DNA of 64,000 nucleotides from Marivita sp. Lineage in GTDB: Bacteria > Pseudomonadota > Alphaproteobacteria > Rhodobacterales > Rhodobacteraceae. Below the pieces are notes generated by a model. It was given only the letters and a program-made list of their open reading frames with translations, made no database searches and had not been told where the DNA came from. Made by a program: the position numbers and the translations under genes. The stretch's first letter is position 1. Each line of letters starts with the position of its first letter. Shown here piece after piece: positions 25,216 through 34,426 of the stretch. The stretch is from the NCBI RefSeq assembly GCF_022763305.1, contig NZ_JALEGT010000085.1, positions 1 through 64,000 of the forward strand. Direction: 5' to 3'.

Positions 25216-25282
25216 ACTGGCGGGCTATCTAGAAAGAGGGCGGAGTGCGGTCAACCCCCAAAACGGCACAATTCCAAGCTAT

Positions 25283-25325
25283 CTTCCAGAATGCCGCAGC
25301 GGGGCCGCTGGCGCGGTCTGGAAAG
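25283..25325 (+). other. stem-loop in the dapF leader
   Basis: CTTCCAGA (25283-25290) pairs with TCTGGAAAG (25317-25325, one bulge) around an inner perfect hairpin CAGCGG-GG-CCGCTG (25297-25310). It lies in the 139-base gap between the divergent tRNA-Lys and dapF, 30 bases before dapF. It could be a leader structure or the processing region of the tRNA promoter; no T-run follows. Confidence 0.4.
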
Positions 25326-25354
25326 ATGCACCTGACAGGCGTATATGCGCGGCC

Positions 25355-26194
25355 ATGATGACCCACGACCCGCGCAATATCGCCTTCATGAAAATGCATG
25401 GCCTCGGCAATGATTTTGTCGTGCTGGATGCGCGTGTGCGGCCTGTCGGAATGACGGCTGCGTTGGCGCAGGCGATCGGGGATCGGCATCGCGGCGTGGG
25501 GTTTGACCAGCTTGCGTTGATCGAACCGGGTACGGACGGGGCGGATGCGCGGCTGGTGTTCTACAATTCCGACGGATCGACGGCCGGGGCCTGTGGCAAT
25601 GCCACGCGCTGCATTGCGCGGCACCTGATGGACGAGGCGGGCCTGACCGAAGTGGTGCTCGTCACCGAACGGGGGCGTCTGATCGCGCAGGATGCGGGGG
25701 GCGGGCTGACCTCGGTGAATATGGGGCTGCCGCAGTTGCGTTGGGACGAGGTGCCGCTCGCGCACGAGATGGACACGCTTGAATTGCCCATCGACGGTGC
25801 GCCGACGGCGACGGGCATGGGCAATCCGCATTGTACGTTCTTTGTCGCGGATGCGGAATCGGTGGACCTTGCCACGCGGGGTGCCGAGATCGAGCATCAT
25901 CCGCTTTATCCGCAGCGCACCAATGTGCAGTTCGCCAGCGTCATCGGACCCGATCATCTTCGGATGCGGGTCTGGGAGCGCGGGGTGGGTGTCACGCTCG
26001 CCTCGGGGTCGTCCTCCTGCGCCACGGCGGTTGCGGCGGCACGGCGCGGCTTGACCGGGCGGCGCGTGAGCATCGACCTTGACGGTGGGCGCATCGAGAT
26101 CGACTGGCGCGAGGATGGCGTCTGGATGACCGGGCCGACAGCGCATGTGTTCTCTGGCACTTTCACGGCGGACTGGCTGGAGGCGGTGTCATGA
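25355..26194 (+). CDS. dapF: diaminopimelate epimerase
   Basis: Converts LL- to meso-diaminopimelate for peptidoglycan and lysine. 279 residues. The N-terminus [13 protein letters not shown], the first catalytic Cys in GACGNATRC (about residue 80) and the second in [10 protein letters not shown] (about residue 222) are all there, as is [16 protein letters not shown] at 25355/25358 are alternative starts; the ribosome site is weak. Overlaps mtaB by four bases. Confidence 0.95.
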   Translation: MMTHDPRNIAFMKMHGLGNDFVVLDARVRPVGMTAALAQAIGDRHRGVGFDQLALIEPGTDGADARLVFYNSDGSTAGACGNATRCIARHLMDEAGLTEVVLVTERGRLIAQDAGGGLTSVNMGLPQLRWDEVPLAHEMDTLELPIDGAPTATGMGNPHCTFFVADAESVDLATRGAEIEHHPLYPQRTNVQFASVIGPDHLRMRVWERGVGVTLASGSSSCATAVAAARRGLTGRRVSIDLDGGRIEIDWREDGVWMTGPTAHVFSGTFTADWLEAVS

Positions 26195-27444
26195 CCCCGC
26201 CCAAGTTCACCACGCTGGGCTGTCGCCTGAACGCTTACGAGACCGAGGCGATGAAGGACCTTGCCGCGCAGGCAGGGCTTGAGAATGCCGTTGTGGTCAA
26301 CACCTGCGCCGTGACCGCCGAGGCGGTGCGCAAGGCACGGCAGGAGATTCGCAAGCTGCGCCGGGACAACCCGAACGCCAAGCTGATCGTGACCGGCTGT
26401 GCGGCACAGACCGAACCCGAGACCTTTGCCCAAATGGCCGAGGTCGATGCGGTGATCGGCAATACCGAAAAGATGACGCCGGACACCTGGAAAGGGCTGT
26501 CAGCGGATTTCATTGGCGAGACCGAGGCGGTTCAGGTCAACGACATCATGTCGGTGACGGAAACCGCGCAGCACCTGATCGACGGTTTCGGCACGCGGTC
26601 CCGCGCCTATGTGCAGGTCCAGAACGGCTGCGACCATCGCTGCACCTTCTGCATCATCCCCTATGGTCGTGGCAATTCGCGCTCGGTGCCTGCCGGGGTG
26701 ATCGTGGATCAGATCAAGCGGCTGGTGGACAAGGGCTTCAACGAGGTGGTACTGACCGGGGTCGACCTTACCTCCTGGGGCGCCGACCTGCCTGCGCAAC
26801 CAAAGCTGGGCGATCTGGTGATGCGCATCCTGCGGCTGGTGCCCGATCTGCCGCGCCTGCGGATCAGTTCGATCGACAGCATCGAGGTGGACGAGAACCT
26901 GATGCAGGCGATTGCCACCGAACCACGCCTGATGCCGCACCTGCATCTGAGCCTTCAGCATGGCGACGACCTGATCCTCAAGCGGATGAAACGGCGGCAT
27001 CTGCGCGACGACGCGATCCGCTTTGCCGAAGAGGCGCGCAGGCTGCGGCATGACATGACGTTCGGCGCAGACATCATCGCGGGCTTCCCGACCGAGACCG
27101 AGGCGCATTTCGAGAATTCGCTGAAGCTGGTCGAGGAGTGTGATCTGACATGGCTGCACGTGTTTCCCTATTCGCCGCGCGAAGGCACGCCCGCCGCACG
27201 GATGCCGCAGGTGGACGGACGCGCGATCAAGGAGCGTGCCGCGCGGTTGAGGGCAGCGGGTGACGCGGCTGTGTCGCGCCATCTGACGGCGCAGCAGGGG
27301 CTGACTCACAACGTGCTGATGGAAGCGCCGGACATGGGGCGGACCGAGCAGTTCACCGAGGTCAGGTTTGCGGCGGAGCAGCCCGTGGGCCAGATCGTGC
27401 GCGCGACAATCACCGGGCAGGACGGGCACCAGCTGGTCGCGTGA
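26191..27444 (+). CDS. mtaB: tRNA t6A37 methylthiotransferase MtaB
   Basis: Radical-SAM enzyme that converts t6A to ms2t6A at position 37 of ANN-decoding tRNAs, including tRNA-Lys. 417 residues: N-terminal UPF0004 domain with three cysteines ([27 protein letters not shown]), radical-SAM cluster CDHRCTFC (about residues 147-154) and a short TRAM-like end. LGCRLN and the 417-residue length separate it from MiaB and RimO. ATGA overlap with dapF. Confidence 0.92.
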   Translation: MTPPKFTTLGCRLNAYETEAMKDLAAQAGLENAVVVNTCAVTAEAVRKARQEIRKLRRDNPNAKLIVTGCAAQTEPETFAQMAEVDAVIGNTEKMTPDTWKGLSADFIGETEAVQVNDIMSVTETAQHLIDGFGTRSRAYVQVQNGCDHRCTFCIIPYGRGNSRSVPAGVIVDQIKRLVDKGFNEVVLTGVDLTSWGADLPAQPKLGDLVMRILRLVPDLPRLRISSIDSIEVDENLMQAIATEPRLMPHLHLSLQHGDDLILKRMKRRHLRDDAIRFAEEARRLRHDMTFGADIIAGFPTETEAHFENSLKLVEECDLTWLHVFPYSPREGTPAARMPQVDGRAIKERAARLRAAGDAAVSRHLTAQQGLTHNVLMEAPDMGRTEQFTEVRFAAEQPVGQIVRATITGQDGHQLVA

Positions 27445-27548
27445 TCAGGACGAGCGCGTTTGCAGCGACGTATCGGGGTCCCTCACAACCGCGGGAAAAA
27501 ATCGCGCGACCGATTGCACCGCTCCGACAATTCGGCCAAAACCTCGGA

Positions 27549-28244
27549 ATGAGTGATCAATCCCGCGCGCTGTGCGTCCATCTCCTGACCGCGACCGGAG
27601 CCGTTTTTGCCATGCTGGCTTTGCTGGCAGCGGCGCAGGAAAAGTGGTCCATCATGTTCCTGTGGCTGGTCGTCGCCTTCGCCGTCGATGGCATCGACGG
27701 GCCATTGGCACGCAAATATGATGTAAAGGCAAATGCGCCGCGCTTCGACGGCGTTCTGCTCGACCTCATCATCGACTATCTGACCTACGTGTTCATTCCC
27801 GCTTTCGCGCTGTTCCAGTCCGGCCTTCTGCCGGGTTGGACGGGCTGGTTTGCGATCATCGTGATCACCTTTGCCTCGGCGATGTATTTCGCAGACAGCC
27901 GCATGAAGACCGAGGACAATTCCTTCCAGGGCTTCCCCGGATGCTGGAACATGCTTGTGCTGGTGCTGTTCGCCATCGAACCCAATTTCTGGGTCTCTTT
28001 GGCCATCGTCGCCGTGCTGGCGATTGCGATGTTCCTGCCGCTCAAATTCATCCACCCTGTGCGCACGATGCGCTGGCGCAACCTGTCGCTGCCGATTGCG
28101 CTCGCGTGGACGTTTTTCGCCGGATGGGCGGCGTGGGTCGACTTTCACCCGGAAAGCTGGGCGCATTGGGGCCTCATCGCCACGTCGCTTTATCTGATCC
28201 TCGTCGGGATCGTTCAGCAGATTGTACCGACACGCAGCCAGTGA
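27549..28244 (+). CDS. pcs: phosphatidylcholine synthase
   Basis: Membrane CDP-alcohol phosphatidyltransferase that joins choline to CDP-diacylglycerol, a route known mainly in alphaproteobacteria. The motif DGx2ARx9Gx3Dx3D is seen as DGPLARKYDVKANAPRFDG followed by VLLDLIID. FADSRMKTEDNSFQGFPG and about six to eight membrane helices fit Pcs. I chose ATG 27549 (231 residues, near the family length). The frame opens at a GTG that overlaps the mtaB stop, but the extra 36 residues are Arg/Pro-rich and do not look conserved. Confidence 0.88.
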   Translation: MSDQSRALCVHLLTATGAVFAMLALLAAAQEKWSIMFLWLVVAFAVDGIDGPLARKYDVKANAPRFDGVLLDLIIDYLTYVFIPAFALFQSGLLPGWTGWFAIIVITFASAMYFADSRMKTEDNSFQGFPGCWNMLVLVLFAIEPNFWVSLAIVAVLAIAMFLPLKFIHPVRTMRWRNLSLPIALAWTFFAGWAAWVDFHPESWAHWGLIATSLYLILVGIVQQIVPTRSQ

Positions 28245-28279
28245 TTGCCTTTGGCCGCAAAGCGGCGCAAGGCTGATCC

Positions 28280-29203
28280 ATGTTCGTGCCCAAAGACCAA
28301 AACCCACTTCTAGCCGCGCTGTTGACGCTGCTGGCCTCGGCTTTTGTTGCGGGCACGACGCTGCTGGCCAAGATGCTGGGAACCGACGCGCTGGGGCCTG
28401 CGCTCAACCCGTTGCAGATCAGCCACGGGCGCTTTGTTTTTGCCTGCCTCGCCTTTGCCGTGGCGGCATGGATCATGCGCCTGCGGTTGACCGACATCGC
28501 CTGGAGGACCCACACGGTGCGCGTGGCCTTCGGGTGGGGCGGTGTGACGCTGATGTTCGCAGCTGCCGCGTTCATTCCGCTCTCAGATGCGACGGCGATC
28601 AGCTTTCTGAATCCGGTGATTGGCATGCTTCTGGCCATTCCCTTCCTTGGAGAACGGATTGGTCCGGTGCGCCTGACGGCCGCTGCGATTGCACTTGCGG
28701 GCGCGATGATCCTGCTGCGCCCAACACCCGAGGCGTTCCAGCCCGCCGCTCTGCTTGCGCTTGGGGCGGCGGTTGCGTTGGGGCTTGAGTTGATCGTGAT
28801 GAAACGGCTCACGGGGCGGGAAGGTCCGATGCAGATCCTGCTGGTCAACAACGTGATCGGAGTCTGCATCGCGTCGGCCGCCGCTTTCTGGGTCTGGATC
28901 GCACCGACGCCGGCGCAATGGGCCGCGCTGGCCGGGATCGGGTTTCTGATGGCCTCGGCACAAACCTGTTTCATCAACGCCTTGGCGCGGGCTGATGCGG
29001 GGTTTGTCGGGCCATTCTTCTATGCCACGCTGGTCTTTGCAGCGCTCTACGATTTCGTCGTCTTCGGGGTCCGCCCGGACGGGGTATCCGTGATCGGGAC
29101 GACCATCATTCTCTGCGGTGCCGGGCTTCTGATGTGGCGCGAAGGCCGCATCAGGCCTTCAGCCGGTATCCCCGTTGGAAAAATGACCACGCCAGCAGAT
29201 TGA
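28280..29203 (+). CDS. EamA/DMT-family transporter
   Basis: A 307-residue integral membrane protein with the two-repeat, ten-helix plan of drug/metabolite transporters. Helix pairs such as LAALLTLLASAFVAGTTLLA, the motif FLNPVIGMLLAIPFLGERIG at the end of repeat one, and LVFAALYDFVVFG in repeat two are family features. Substrate unknown; many relatives export amino acids or metabolites. Its 3' end overlaps the convergent ABC permease by 53 bases. Confidence 0.82.
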   Translation: MFVPKDQNPLLAALLTLLASAFVAGTTLLAKMLGTDALGPALNPLQISHGRFVFACLAFAVAAWIMRLRLTDIAWRTHTVRVAFGWGGVTLMFAAAAFIPLSDATAISFLNPVIGMLLAIPFLGERIGPVRLTAAAIALAGAMILLRPTPEAFQPAALLALGAAVALGLELIVMKRLTGREGPMQILLVNNVIGVCIASAAAFWVWIAPTPAQWAALAGIGFLMASAQTCFINALARADAGFVGPFFYATLVFAALYDFVVFGVRPDGVSVIGTTIILCGAGLLMWREGRIRPSAGIPVGKMTTPAD

Positions 29204-29960
29204 TGGCCACGGTGCTGCCAACGGCGATGACCGCGCCCAAAGCGGGGCTGCTGTCGGACACGCCGATGATGCCCCAGCGCACCCCGTCGATCAGGTAGAA
29301 GATCGGGTTGGCGTGCGTGATGTCATACATGATGGGCGGCAGAGCCTCGACCGAGTAGAACGTGCCCGACAGAAAGGCGAGCGGCGTCACGATGAAATTG
29401 GTGATCGCGGCCATCTGGTCGAATTTGTCGGCAAAGATGCCCGCAACCATGCCGATGCCCGACAAGAGCGCAGCGCCCACGATCACGAAGAACAAGGCGA
29501 CCAGCGGGTGTTGAGGCACGATGCCCAGAAACACCCAGAGCGCCAGCACGATGACAACGGCCACCAACAGCCCCCGCGCGACGCCACCGGCAAGATAGCC
29601 CAGCACCAGCTCGCCCGCCGAGAGCGGCGGCATCAGCGTGTCCACGATGTTGCCCTGCACCTTGGAGATGACGATCGAGGACGAGGTGTTGGCAAAGGCG
29701 TTCTGGATCACCGTCATCATCAGGATACCCGGTGCGATGAAGGTGGTGAAATCGACCCCCATCACGCCACCCCGGCGGGGGCCGATGGCGATGGTGAAAA
29801 TCAGCATGAAGAGACCCGCCGTCACCAGCGGGGCCAGCACGGTCTGGGTCCAGACATTGAGAAACCGCAGCACTTCGCGCTGTGCGAGGGTGTAGAGCCC
29901 AAGCCAGTTCACCCGTCCGAAACGGCGTTCGTTCGTGACCATCTGTCCTGTCTGCTGCAT
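29151..29960 (-). CDS. ABC-2 type transporter permease (YadH-like)
   Basis: A 269-residue ABC-2 permease with six membrane helices. The signature region EIL-like PLSAGELVLGYLAGGVARGLLV and the FLSGTFYSVEALPP segment place it with YadH/NodJ-type exporters. A matching ATPase would be expected next door, but none is in the window on either side, so the partner must be encoded elsewhere. It is divergent from gcrA, and its 3' end overlaps the DMT transporter. Confidence 0.82.
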   Translation of the reverse strand: MQQTGQMVTNERRFGRVNWLGLYTLAQREVLRFLNVWTQTVLAPLVTAGLFMLIFTIAIGPRRGGVMGVDFTTFIAPGILMMTVIQNAFANTSSSIVISKVQGNIVDTLMPPLSAGELVLGYLAGGVARGLLVAVVIVLALWVFLGIVPQHPLVALFFVIVGAALLSGIGMVAGIFADKFDQMAAITNFIVTPLAFLSGTFYSVEALPPIMYDITHANPIFYLIDGVRWGIIGVSDSSPALGAVIAVGSTVAINLLAWSFFQRGYRLKA

Positions 29961-30039
29961 TGGGGGTCCTCTTGCCTGTCAGTGCGGGTTGTAACTCGCC
30001 CGCGCATGATTAGAATAGGGTGCGACTTAGAGATTTCGG

Positions 30040-30068
30040 GCGGCCAACGCAAACGGCCGCTCTTTTTG
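30040..30068 (+). terminator. terminator-like hairpin in the gcrA leader
   Basis: GCGGCC (30040-30045) and GGCCGC (30055-30060) enclose a nine-base loop and are followed by TCTTTTTG (30061-30068). The gcrA ribosome site GGAGGG starts three bases later. It has the shape of an intrinsic terminator placed between the promoter region and the gcrA start, so it may be an attenuator or the end of a short upstream transcript. Confidence 0.55.
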
Positions 30069-30080
30069 ATGGAGGGCACG

Positions 30081-30668
30081 ATGTCCTGGACCGATGAACG
30101 CGTAGAGCTGTTGAAGAAGATGTGGGGCGAAGGCCAGTCTGCCAGCCAGATCGCCAAGGAACTTGGCGGCGTGACGCGCAATGCCGTGATCGGGAAGGTG
30201 CATCGCCTGGGGTTGTCGAACCGTGCCGGTGCCGCCGGTCCGGCAGCCAAGCCGGAAGCCAAGCCCGCGCCCAAGCCCGAGGCGAAACCGGCCCCCAAGG
30301 CGGCACCGAAACCGGCACCCGCCCCCAAGCCTGCTGAACCCGAGGTCGTTATGGAAACGAAGTCCGCAACACCACCCGCAAGTCCGCGCCGCCAGATCAT
30401 TCCGGCAGGTCAGCCTCTGCCACCGCAGCCCTCGGCCAACGAGATCAGCCCCGAAGCGCTGGCCAAGGTGAACGCGGTCGAGAAGAAGGCCAAAAAGCTG
30501 ACCCTGATGGAACTGACCGAAAAGACCTGCAAATGGCCCGTCGGCGATCCGGCAACGCCGAATTTCTGGTTCTGTGGTCTGCCCGTCCAGCAGGGCAAGC
30601 CCTATTGCGAGGCGCATGTCGGCGTCGCGTTCCAACCCATGAGCTCCCGTCGCGACCGTCGTCGCTGA
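30081..30668 (+). CDS. gcrA: GcrA cell cycle regulator
   Basis: Alphaproteobacterial transcription factor that works with RNA polymerase sigma-70 and CcrM-methylated GANTC sites to drive cell-cycle genes. 195 residues: N-terminal helix-turn-helix (MSWTDERVELLKKMWGEGQS, then ASQIAKELGGVTRNAVIGKV), a low-complexity Ala/Pro/Lys linker (about residues 52-100), and the C-terminal domain ending in TCKWPVGDPATPNFWFCG and YCEAH. ATG 30081 has GGAGGG at 30071-30076. The linker is built from near-repeats of PKPEAKPAP. Confidence 0.93.
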   Translation: MSWTDERVELLKKMWGEGQSASQIAKELGGVTRNAVIGKVHRLGLSNRAGAAGPAAKPEAKPAPKPEAKPAPKAAPKPAPAPKPAEPEVVMETKSATPPASPRRQIIPAGQPLPPQPSANEISPEALAKVNAVEKKAKKLTLMELTEKTCKWPVGDPATPNFWFCGLPVQQGKPYCEAHVGVAFQPMSSRRDRRR

Positions 30669-30689
30669 GGCGCATTCATCAGACAGACC

Positions 30690-30720
30690 AAGGGGCGGCC
30701 AGACCGCCCCTTTCTTGTTG
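30690..30720 (+). terminator. intrinsic terminator of gcrA
   Basis: AAGGGGCGG (30690-30698) pairs with CCGCCCCTT (30704-30712) around a five-base loop, followed by TCTTGTTG. It lies 22 bases after the gcrA stop and just before the convergent Dabb-GNAT gene. Confidence 0.75.
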
Positions 30721-30724
30721 CAGG

Positions 30725-31600
30725 TTACCAGATGTCTGGGCGATCCAGCGCTGGCGCACAGAGCGACGGACCGACCAACGGTGTCAGGGGCGCGTCCGTC
30801 AAGGACTGCGCGATCCATCCCTCGGGCATGTTGAGTGGCAGCGGTGCGGGTACGGTGTCGGTGGTGACAGGCTCGAACCCCACGCGCCCATAGAACCTTG
30901 GATCGCCATAGGTCACGGCCACGTCCACACCTTCGGCCTGCAAAACCTCAAGAGCGTGACGGATCAGCGCTTGCCCGATGCCCTGCCCCTGAGACGTGGT
31001 GGCCACCGCCATCGGCGACAGCAGAAACGCGGTTCGCGGATCTTTTGCAAAGCGCAACCGGGTAAAGATCGCACAGCCGCGAAGCGTCCCGTCTGCCTCG
31101 GCCACAAAGACGCGAAGGTCGTCTTTCGGGGTCGTGGTCAGCAGATCGCGGGCAAGATCGTGGATCACCGCCCCCTCCTCCGCGCCTTCGGAGTCGGTAA
31201 AGCTGTCCTTGAAAAGTTGAGCGATCTGATCCGCGCGAGACGTGGGGTCTGGCAGAACCTGAAGTGCTGGCCCTCTTCCTGATTGTACGTCATCACATAC
31301 AAGATCGACCACCATGATCCCATCCGCACCACCCTCACACAGATCGCAGAGCTTCGCGCCCAACGCCTTGTGTGTCGGGTGGTCGGCATAGGCTGCCAGC
31401 GCCCGGCGATCCGCAAAGCGGATGACGAAGCCGTCGGTGAACTTGGGCGACTTGCCTTCGAAATCCGCATTTGGGCCATGATCGAAGCCAAGAACGCCCT
31501 CCAGACCAAGGGTGAACCCGGAAAGATCGGTCAAGACCGCCTGCCGTTCGGTCTGGTGGGTGTCGCCCCGGAAGGAACAGAAGACGCAATGCAGGATCAT
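30725..31600 (-). CDS. Dabb-domain / GNAT acetyltransferase fusion
   Basis: One uninterrupted 291-residue ORF with two domains. Residues 1-103 resemble a Dabb (stress-responsive alpha/beta barrel) domain: MILHCVFCSFR, a GPNADFEGKSPKFTDGF segment and a strand ending IMVVDLVCD, with the His-containing YADHPTHKALG. A short linker follows. Residues 115-291 are a YhbS-like GNAT acetyltransferase with LSPMAVATTSQGQGIGQALI (acetyl-CoA loop), GDPRFYGRVGF and a C-terminal tail. It lies 12 bases behind the MFS gene, so they are probably co-transcribed. The substrate of neither domain is known. Confidence 0.72.
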   Translation of the reverse strand: MILHCVFCSFRGDTHQTERQAVLTDLSGFTLGLEGVLGFDHGPNADFEGKSPKFTDGFVIRFADRRALAAYADHPTHKALGAKLCDLCEGGADGIMVVDLVCDDVQSGRGPALQVLPDPTSRADQIAQLFKDSFTDSEGAEEGAVIHDLARDLLTTTPKDDLRVFVAEADGTLRGCAIFTRLRFAKDPRTAFLLSPMAVATTSQGQGIGQALIRHALEVLQAEGVDVAVTYGDPRFYGRVGFEPVTTDTVPAPLPLNMPEGWIAQSLTDAPLTPLVGPSLCAPALDRPDIW

Positions 31601-31612
31601 GGAGTCATCTCG

Positions 31613-32800
31613 TCATGAGTGTCCGCGCGGCTGTCGCGGATCAAGTGGAATGCGGCGGACCCAAATTGCAAGCGCCAGCCAGAGCACAGCGCCCACAATG
31701 GCAAAGCCCCAGAGCACCAGAACCAGATCCGCCACGGGCATTTCCCCGACATCGCTGACATTGCGCGACGCGAACCAGAGGCTTGCCGCAAAGGCGATGC
31801 GGCCGGCAAAGCTCTGGATCGACAGATACGTGGCCCGCATGCCGTCGGTCAGCAACGGTTGGGTGCGGGCGAGGATGAATGGCCGGGACAGAGAATCGGG
31901 CACCATCCGCAGCAAGAGAATGCCGATGGCAAAGAGGCTCTGGTTGAAGGCAAGAACCGCGCAGAGCAAGACCTGCATCGCAAAGGCAATCAGCAGGGTT
32001 GCAGCCAGCCCGGCATGGCGGCGGATCGCGGGCGCAGCAAAGGACGCGGCCACGGACACGGCCATCATCGTGGCCGATACGGCCCCGCTTACCAAAGGCG
32101 CCTCGCCGGAGAGGCCCACTTGTTCCAGCGTCTTCAGAATAAAGGGTTGACCAAAGACAAAGGGCACATGGGAAAACCCGTACATCACCACGCTGAGCGC
32201 AAACAGCCAGAGCAGCACCGGGTTACGGAAGGCGGCGGCAATGGCCGGACCAATGGCGGCGCGCACCGGCGGCGTTTCGGGATCGATGGACGAATCCCGG
32301 AGCTGGGAAGCCAGGGCCAACATCGCCACAAAGGCAGCGCCGGACATCACGAACGGCAGGACAGGGAGAGCCCGCGCCATGATCCCACCGGTGACCGCCG
32401 AGACCATGAGAGCCGCAAAGGTGAACCGCCAGAGCCGCAATTCGTAGCGTTCGACTTCATCTTCACGGCCTTCTGCAGCGAGGCTTTCATAAAGCAACGA
32501 ACTGTCGGTTCCCGATGCAAAGGCCGCCGATGCTCCGAGAAACAACTGTGCCAGCACGAAGACGGCAAAGCTGTCGCCCATCGTGAAACAGACCATCGCG
32601 ATGATCCCGGCCACCGATGACGCCACAAGCGTCACCCGGCGCCCGATACGGTCGGACATGTATCCCGACGGCACTTCGAACACGGTCGTGCAGATGTCGT
32701 AGACCGCGTAGAGCAACACCGCTTCGGCCGCCGACAGCGTGTCCTGAAGAAACAGGAACCACGTCGCCTGCCAGAACAGAAGGTTCTGGGCGAATTTCAC
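31613..32800 (-). CDS. MFS transporter
   Basis: A 395-residue major facilitator protein with about twelve helices; the loop 2-3 motif appears as GYMSDRIGRRVTL. The only usual start is GTG 32800, which gives an N-terminus already at the first helix. The frame stays open for 23 codons upstream to a TGA near 32871, and the text (SRNLTLLPW before VKFAQNLL) looks coding but has no ATG, GTG or TTG. The true start may be further up with a rare codon. Substrate unknown. Confidence 0.78.
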   Translation of the reverse strand: MKFAQNLLFWQATWFLFLQDTLSAAEAVLLYAVYDICTTVFEVPSGYMSDRIGRRVTLVASSVAGIIAMVCFTMGDSFAVFVLAQLFLGASAAFASGTDSSLLYESLAAEGREDEVERYELRLWRFTFAALMVSAVTGGIMARALPVLPFVMSGAAFVAMLALASQLRDSSIDPETPPVRAAIGPAIAAAFRNPVLLWLFALSVVMYGFSHVPFVFGQPFILKTLEQVGLSGEAPLVSGAVSATMMAVSVAASFAAPAIRRHAGLAATLLIAFAMQVLLCAVLAFNQSLFAIGILLLRMVPDSLSRPFILARTQPLLTDGMRATYLSIQSFAGRIAFAASLWFASRNVSDVGEMPVADLVLVLWGFAIVGAVLWLALAIWVRRIPLDPRQPRGHS

Positions 32801-32979
32801 CCACGGCAGGAGAGTCAGGTTGCGGGAGAGATCTTGGCGCGTGATAGGGTTGGCTCGGTTGATGTTTTCTCAACCCGACCACGCAGCCTGTGATTTGGCA
32901 AGCAATGTTGCACAGAATGCCGACGGGTTGAGTGCAATCGGGCCTTCCCCCGCGATGTGCAAATCTCTATATGCCGCGC

Positions 32980-34344
32980 ATGTCCCAGAACCCGCCCTCT
33001 TTACGCCCCGACCTTGCGCCTGCCGCGCGGTTTTCCGATGCGCCCCGTGCAGGCCAGCCGACCATCGGCATGGTGTCGCTGGGCTGTCCCAAGGCGCTGG
33101 TGGATTCCGAGCGGATCCTGACGCGTCTGCGGGCTGAAGGCTATGGCATCAGCCCGGATTATTCCGGGGCCGATGCGGTGATCGTGAACACCTGCGGGTT
33201 TCTCGATTCGGCAAAGGCGGAAAGCCTCGAGGCCATTGGCGAGGCGCTGGCCGAGAACGGTCGGGTGATCGTCACAGGGTGTCTGGGGGCCGAGCCCGAG
33301 TATATCACCGGCGCGCATCCCAAGGTTCTGGCCGTCACGGGCCCGCATCAATACGAACAGGTGCTGGATGCGGTGCATGCCGCCGTGCCGCCTGATCCCG
33401 ATCCGTTCATCGACCTGCTGCCTGCCTCGGGCGTGAAGCTGACACCGCGCCATTACAGCTATCTCAAGATTTCCGAGGGCTGCAATCACACCTGCAAGTT
33501 CTGCATCATCCCGGATATGCGCGGCAAGCTGACCTCGCGCCCGGCCAAAGCGGTGCTGCGCGAGGCGGAAAAGCTGGTCGAGTCGGGCGTGCGGGAACTG
33601 CTGGTGATCAGCCAGGACACCTCGGCCTATGGCACGGACTGGAAGGACCGGGACGAGAAGTTCCCGATCCTGTCGTTGGCCCGCGATATGGGCGGTTTGG
33701 GCGCGTGGGTGCGGATGCATTACGTCTACCCCTACCCGCATGTGCGCGAGTTGATCCCGCTGATGGCGGATGGTCTGGTGCTGCCCTACCTCGACATCCC
33801 GTTCCAGCACGCGCATCCCGACACGCTGAAACGCATGGCCCGACCTGCGGCAGCGGCGCGGACGCTGGACGAAATCGCGGCCTGGCGCGACATCTGCCCC
33901 GACATCACCCTGCGGTCGACCTTCATCGTCGGCTATCCCGGCGAGACCGAGGCCGAGTTCCAGACCCTGCTTGACTGGATGGACGAAGCGCAACTGGATC
34001 GCGTGGGGTGTTTTCAGTACGAAAACGTCGCTGGTGCGCGGTCGAACGCCCTGCCGGATCATGTGCCCGATGAGGTCAAGCAGGAGCGCTGGGACCGGTT
34101 CATGGAAAAGGCGCAGGCGATTTCCGAAGCGAAGCTTGCGGCCAAGGTCGGTCAGCGGATCGACGTGATCATCGACGACATCGACGAAGACGGCATCGCC
34201 ACCTGTAGGACCAAGGCCGACGCGCCCGAGATCGACGGAAACCTGTTCATCGACGAAGGAACGGACGGGTTGTCTGTGGGCGAGATCGTGACGGTCGAGG
34301 TGGACGAGGCCGGGGAATACGACCTTTGGGGTCGGCGCGTCTGA
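32980..34344 (+). CDS. rimO: ribosomal protein S12 methylthiotransferase RimO
   Basis: Radical-SAM enzyme that beta-methylthiolates an Asp of ribosomal protein S12. 454 residues from ATG 32980. N-terminal UPF0004 domain [42 protein letters not shown]; radical-SAM cluster CNHTCKFC (about residues 168-175); C-terminal TRAM domain. The SLGCPK motif marks RimO rather than MtaB or MiaB. ATG 32971 is an alternative start three codons upstream. Confidence 0.93.
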   Translation: MSQNPPSLRPDLAPAARFSDAPRAGQPTIGMVSLGCPKALVDSERILTRLRAEGYGISPDYSGADAVIVNTCGFLDSAKAESLEAIGEALAENGRVIVTGCLGAEPEYITGAHPKVLAVTGPHQYEQVLDAVHAAVPPDPDPFIDLLPASGVKLTPRHYSYLKISEGCNHTCKFCIIPDMRGKLTSRPAKAVLREAEKLVESGVRELLVISQDTSAYGTDWKDRDEKFPILSLARDMGGLGAWVRMHYVYPYPHVRELIPLMADGLVLPYLDIPFQHAHPDTLKRMARPAAAARTLDEIAAWRDICPDITLRSTFIVGYPGETEAEFQTLLDWMDEAQLDRVGCFQYENVAGARSNALPDHVPDEVKQERWDRFMEKAQAISEAKLAAKVGQRIDVIIDDIDEDGIATCRTKADAPEIDGNLFIDEGTDGLSVGEIVTVEVDEAGEYDLWGRRV

Positions 34345-34426
34345 TGCCGTGGCGCATCAGCCGTTTCCGGTGACGGAAACGGTGTGTCGCACTTGCCGGC
34401 GGGGCGACCCACCTTACCTCCGGTGC

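Noticed and set aside
25283-25354. T-box or lysine riboswitch upstream of dapF
   Set aside because: The region is too short, lacks the conserved T-box bulge or lysine-riboswitch core, and these elements are rare in alphaproteobacteria.
27441-27548. GTG start for phosphatidylcholine synthase overlapping the mtaB stop
   Set aside because: The extra 36 residues are Arg/Pro/Gln-rich and precede the normal family N-terminus; ATG 27549 gives the expected length, although its ribosome site is weak.
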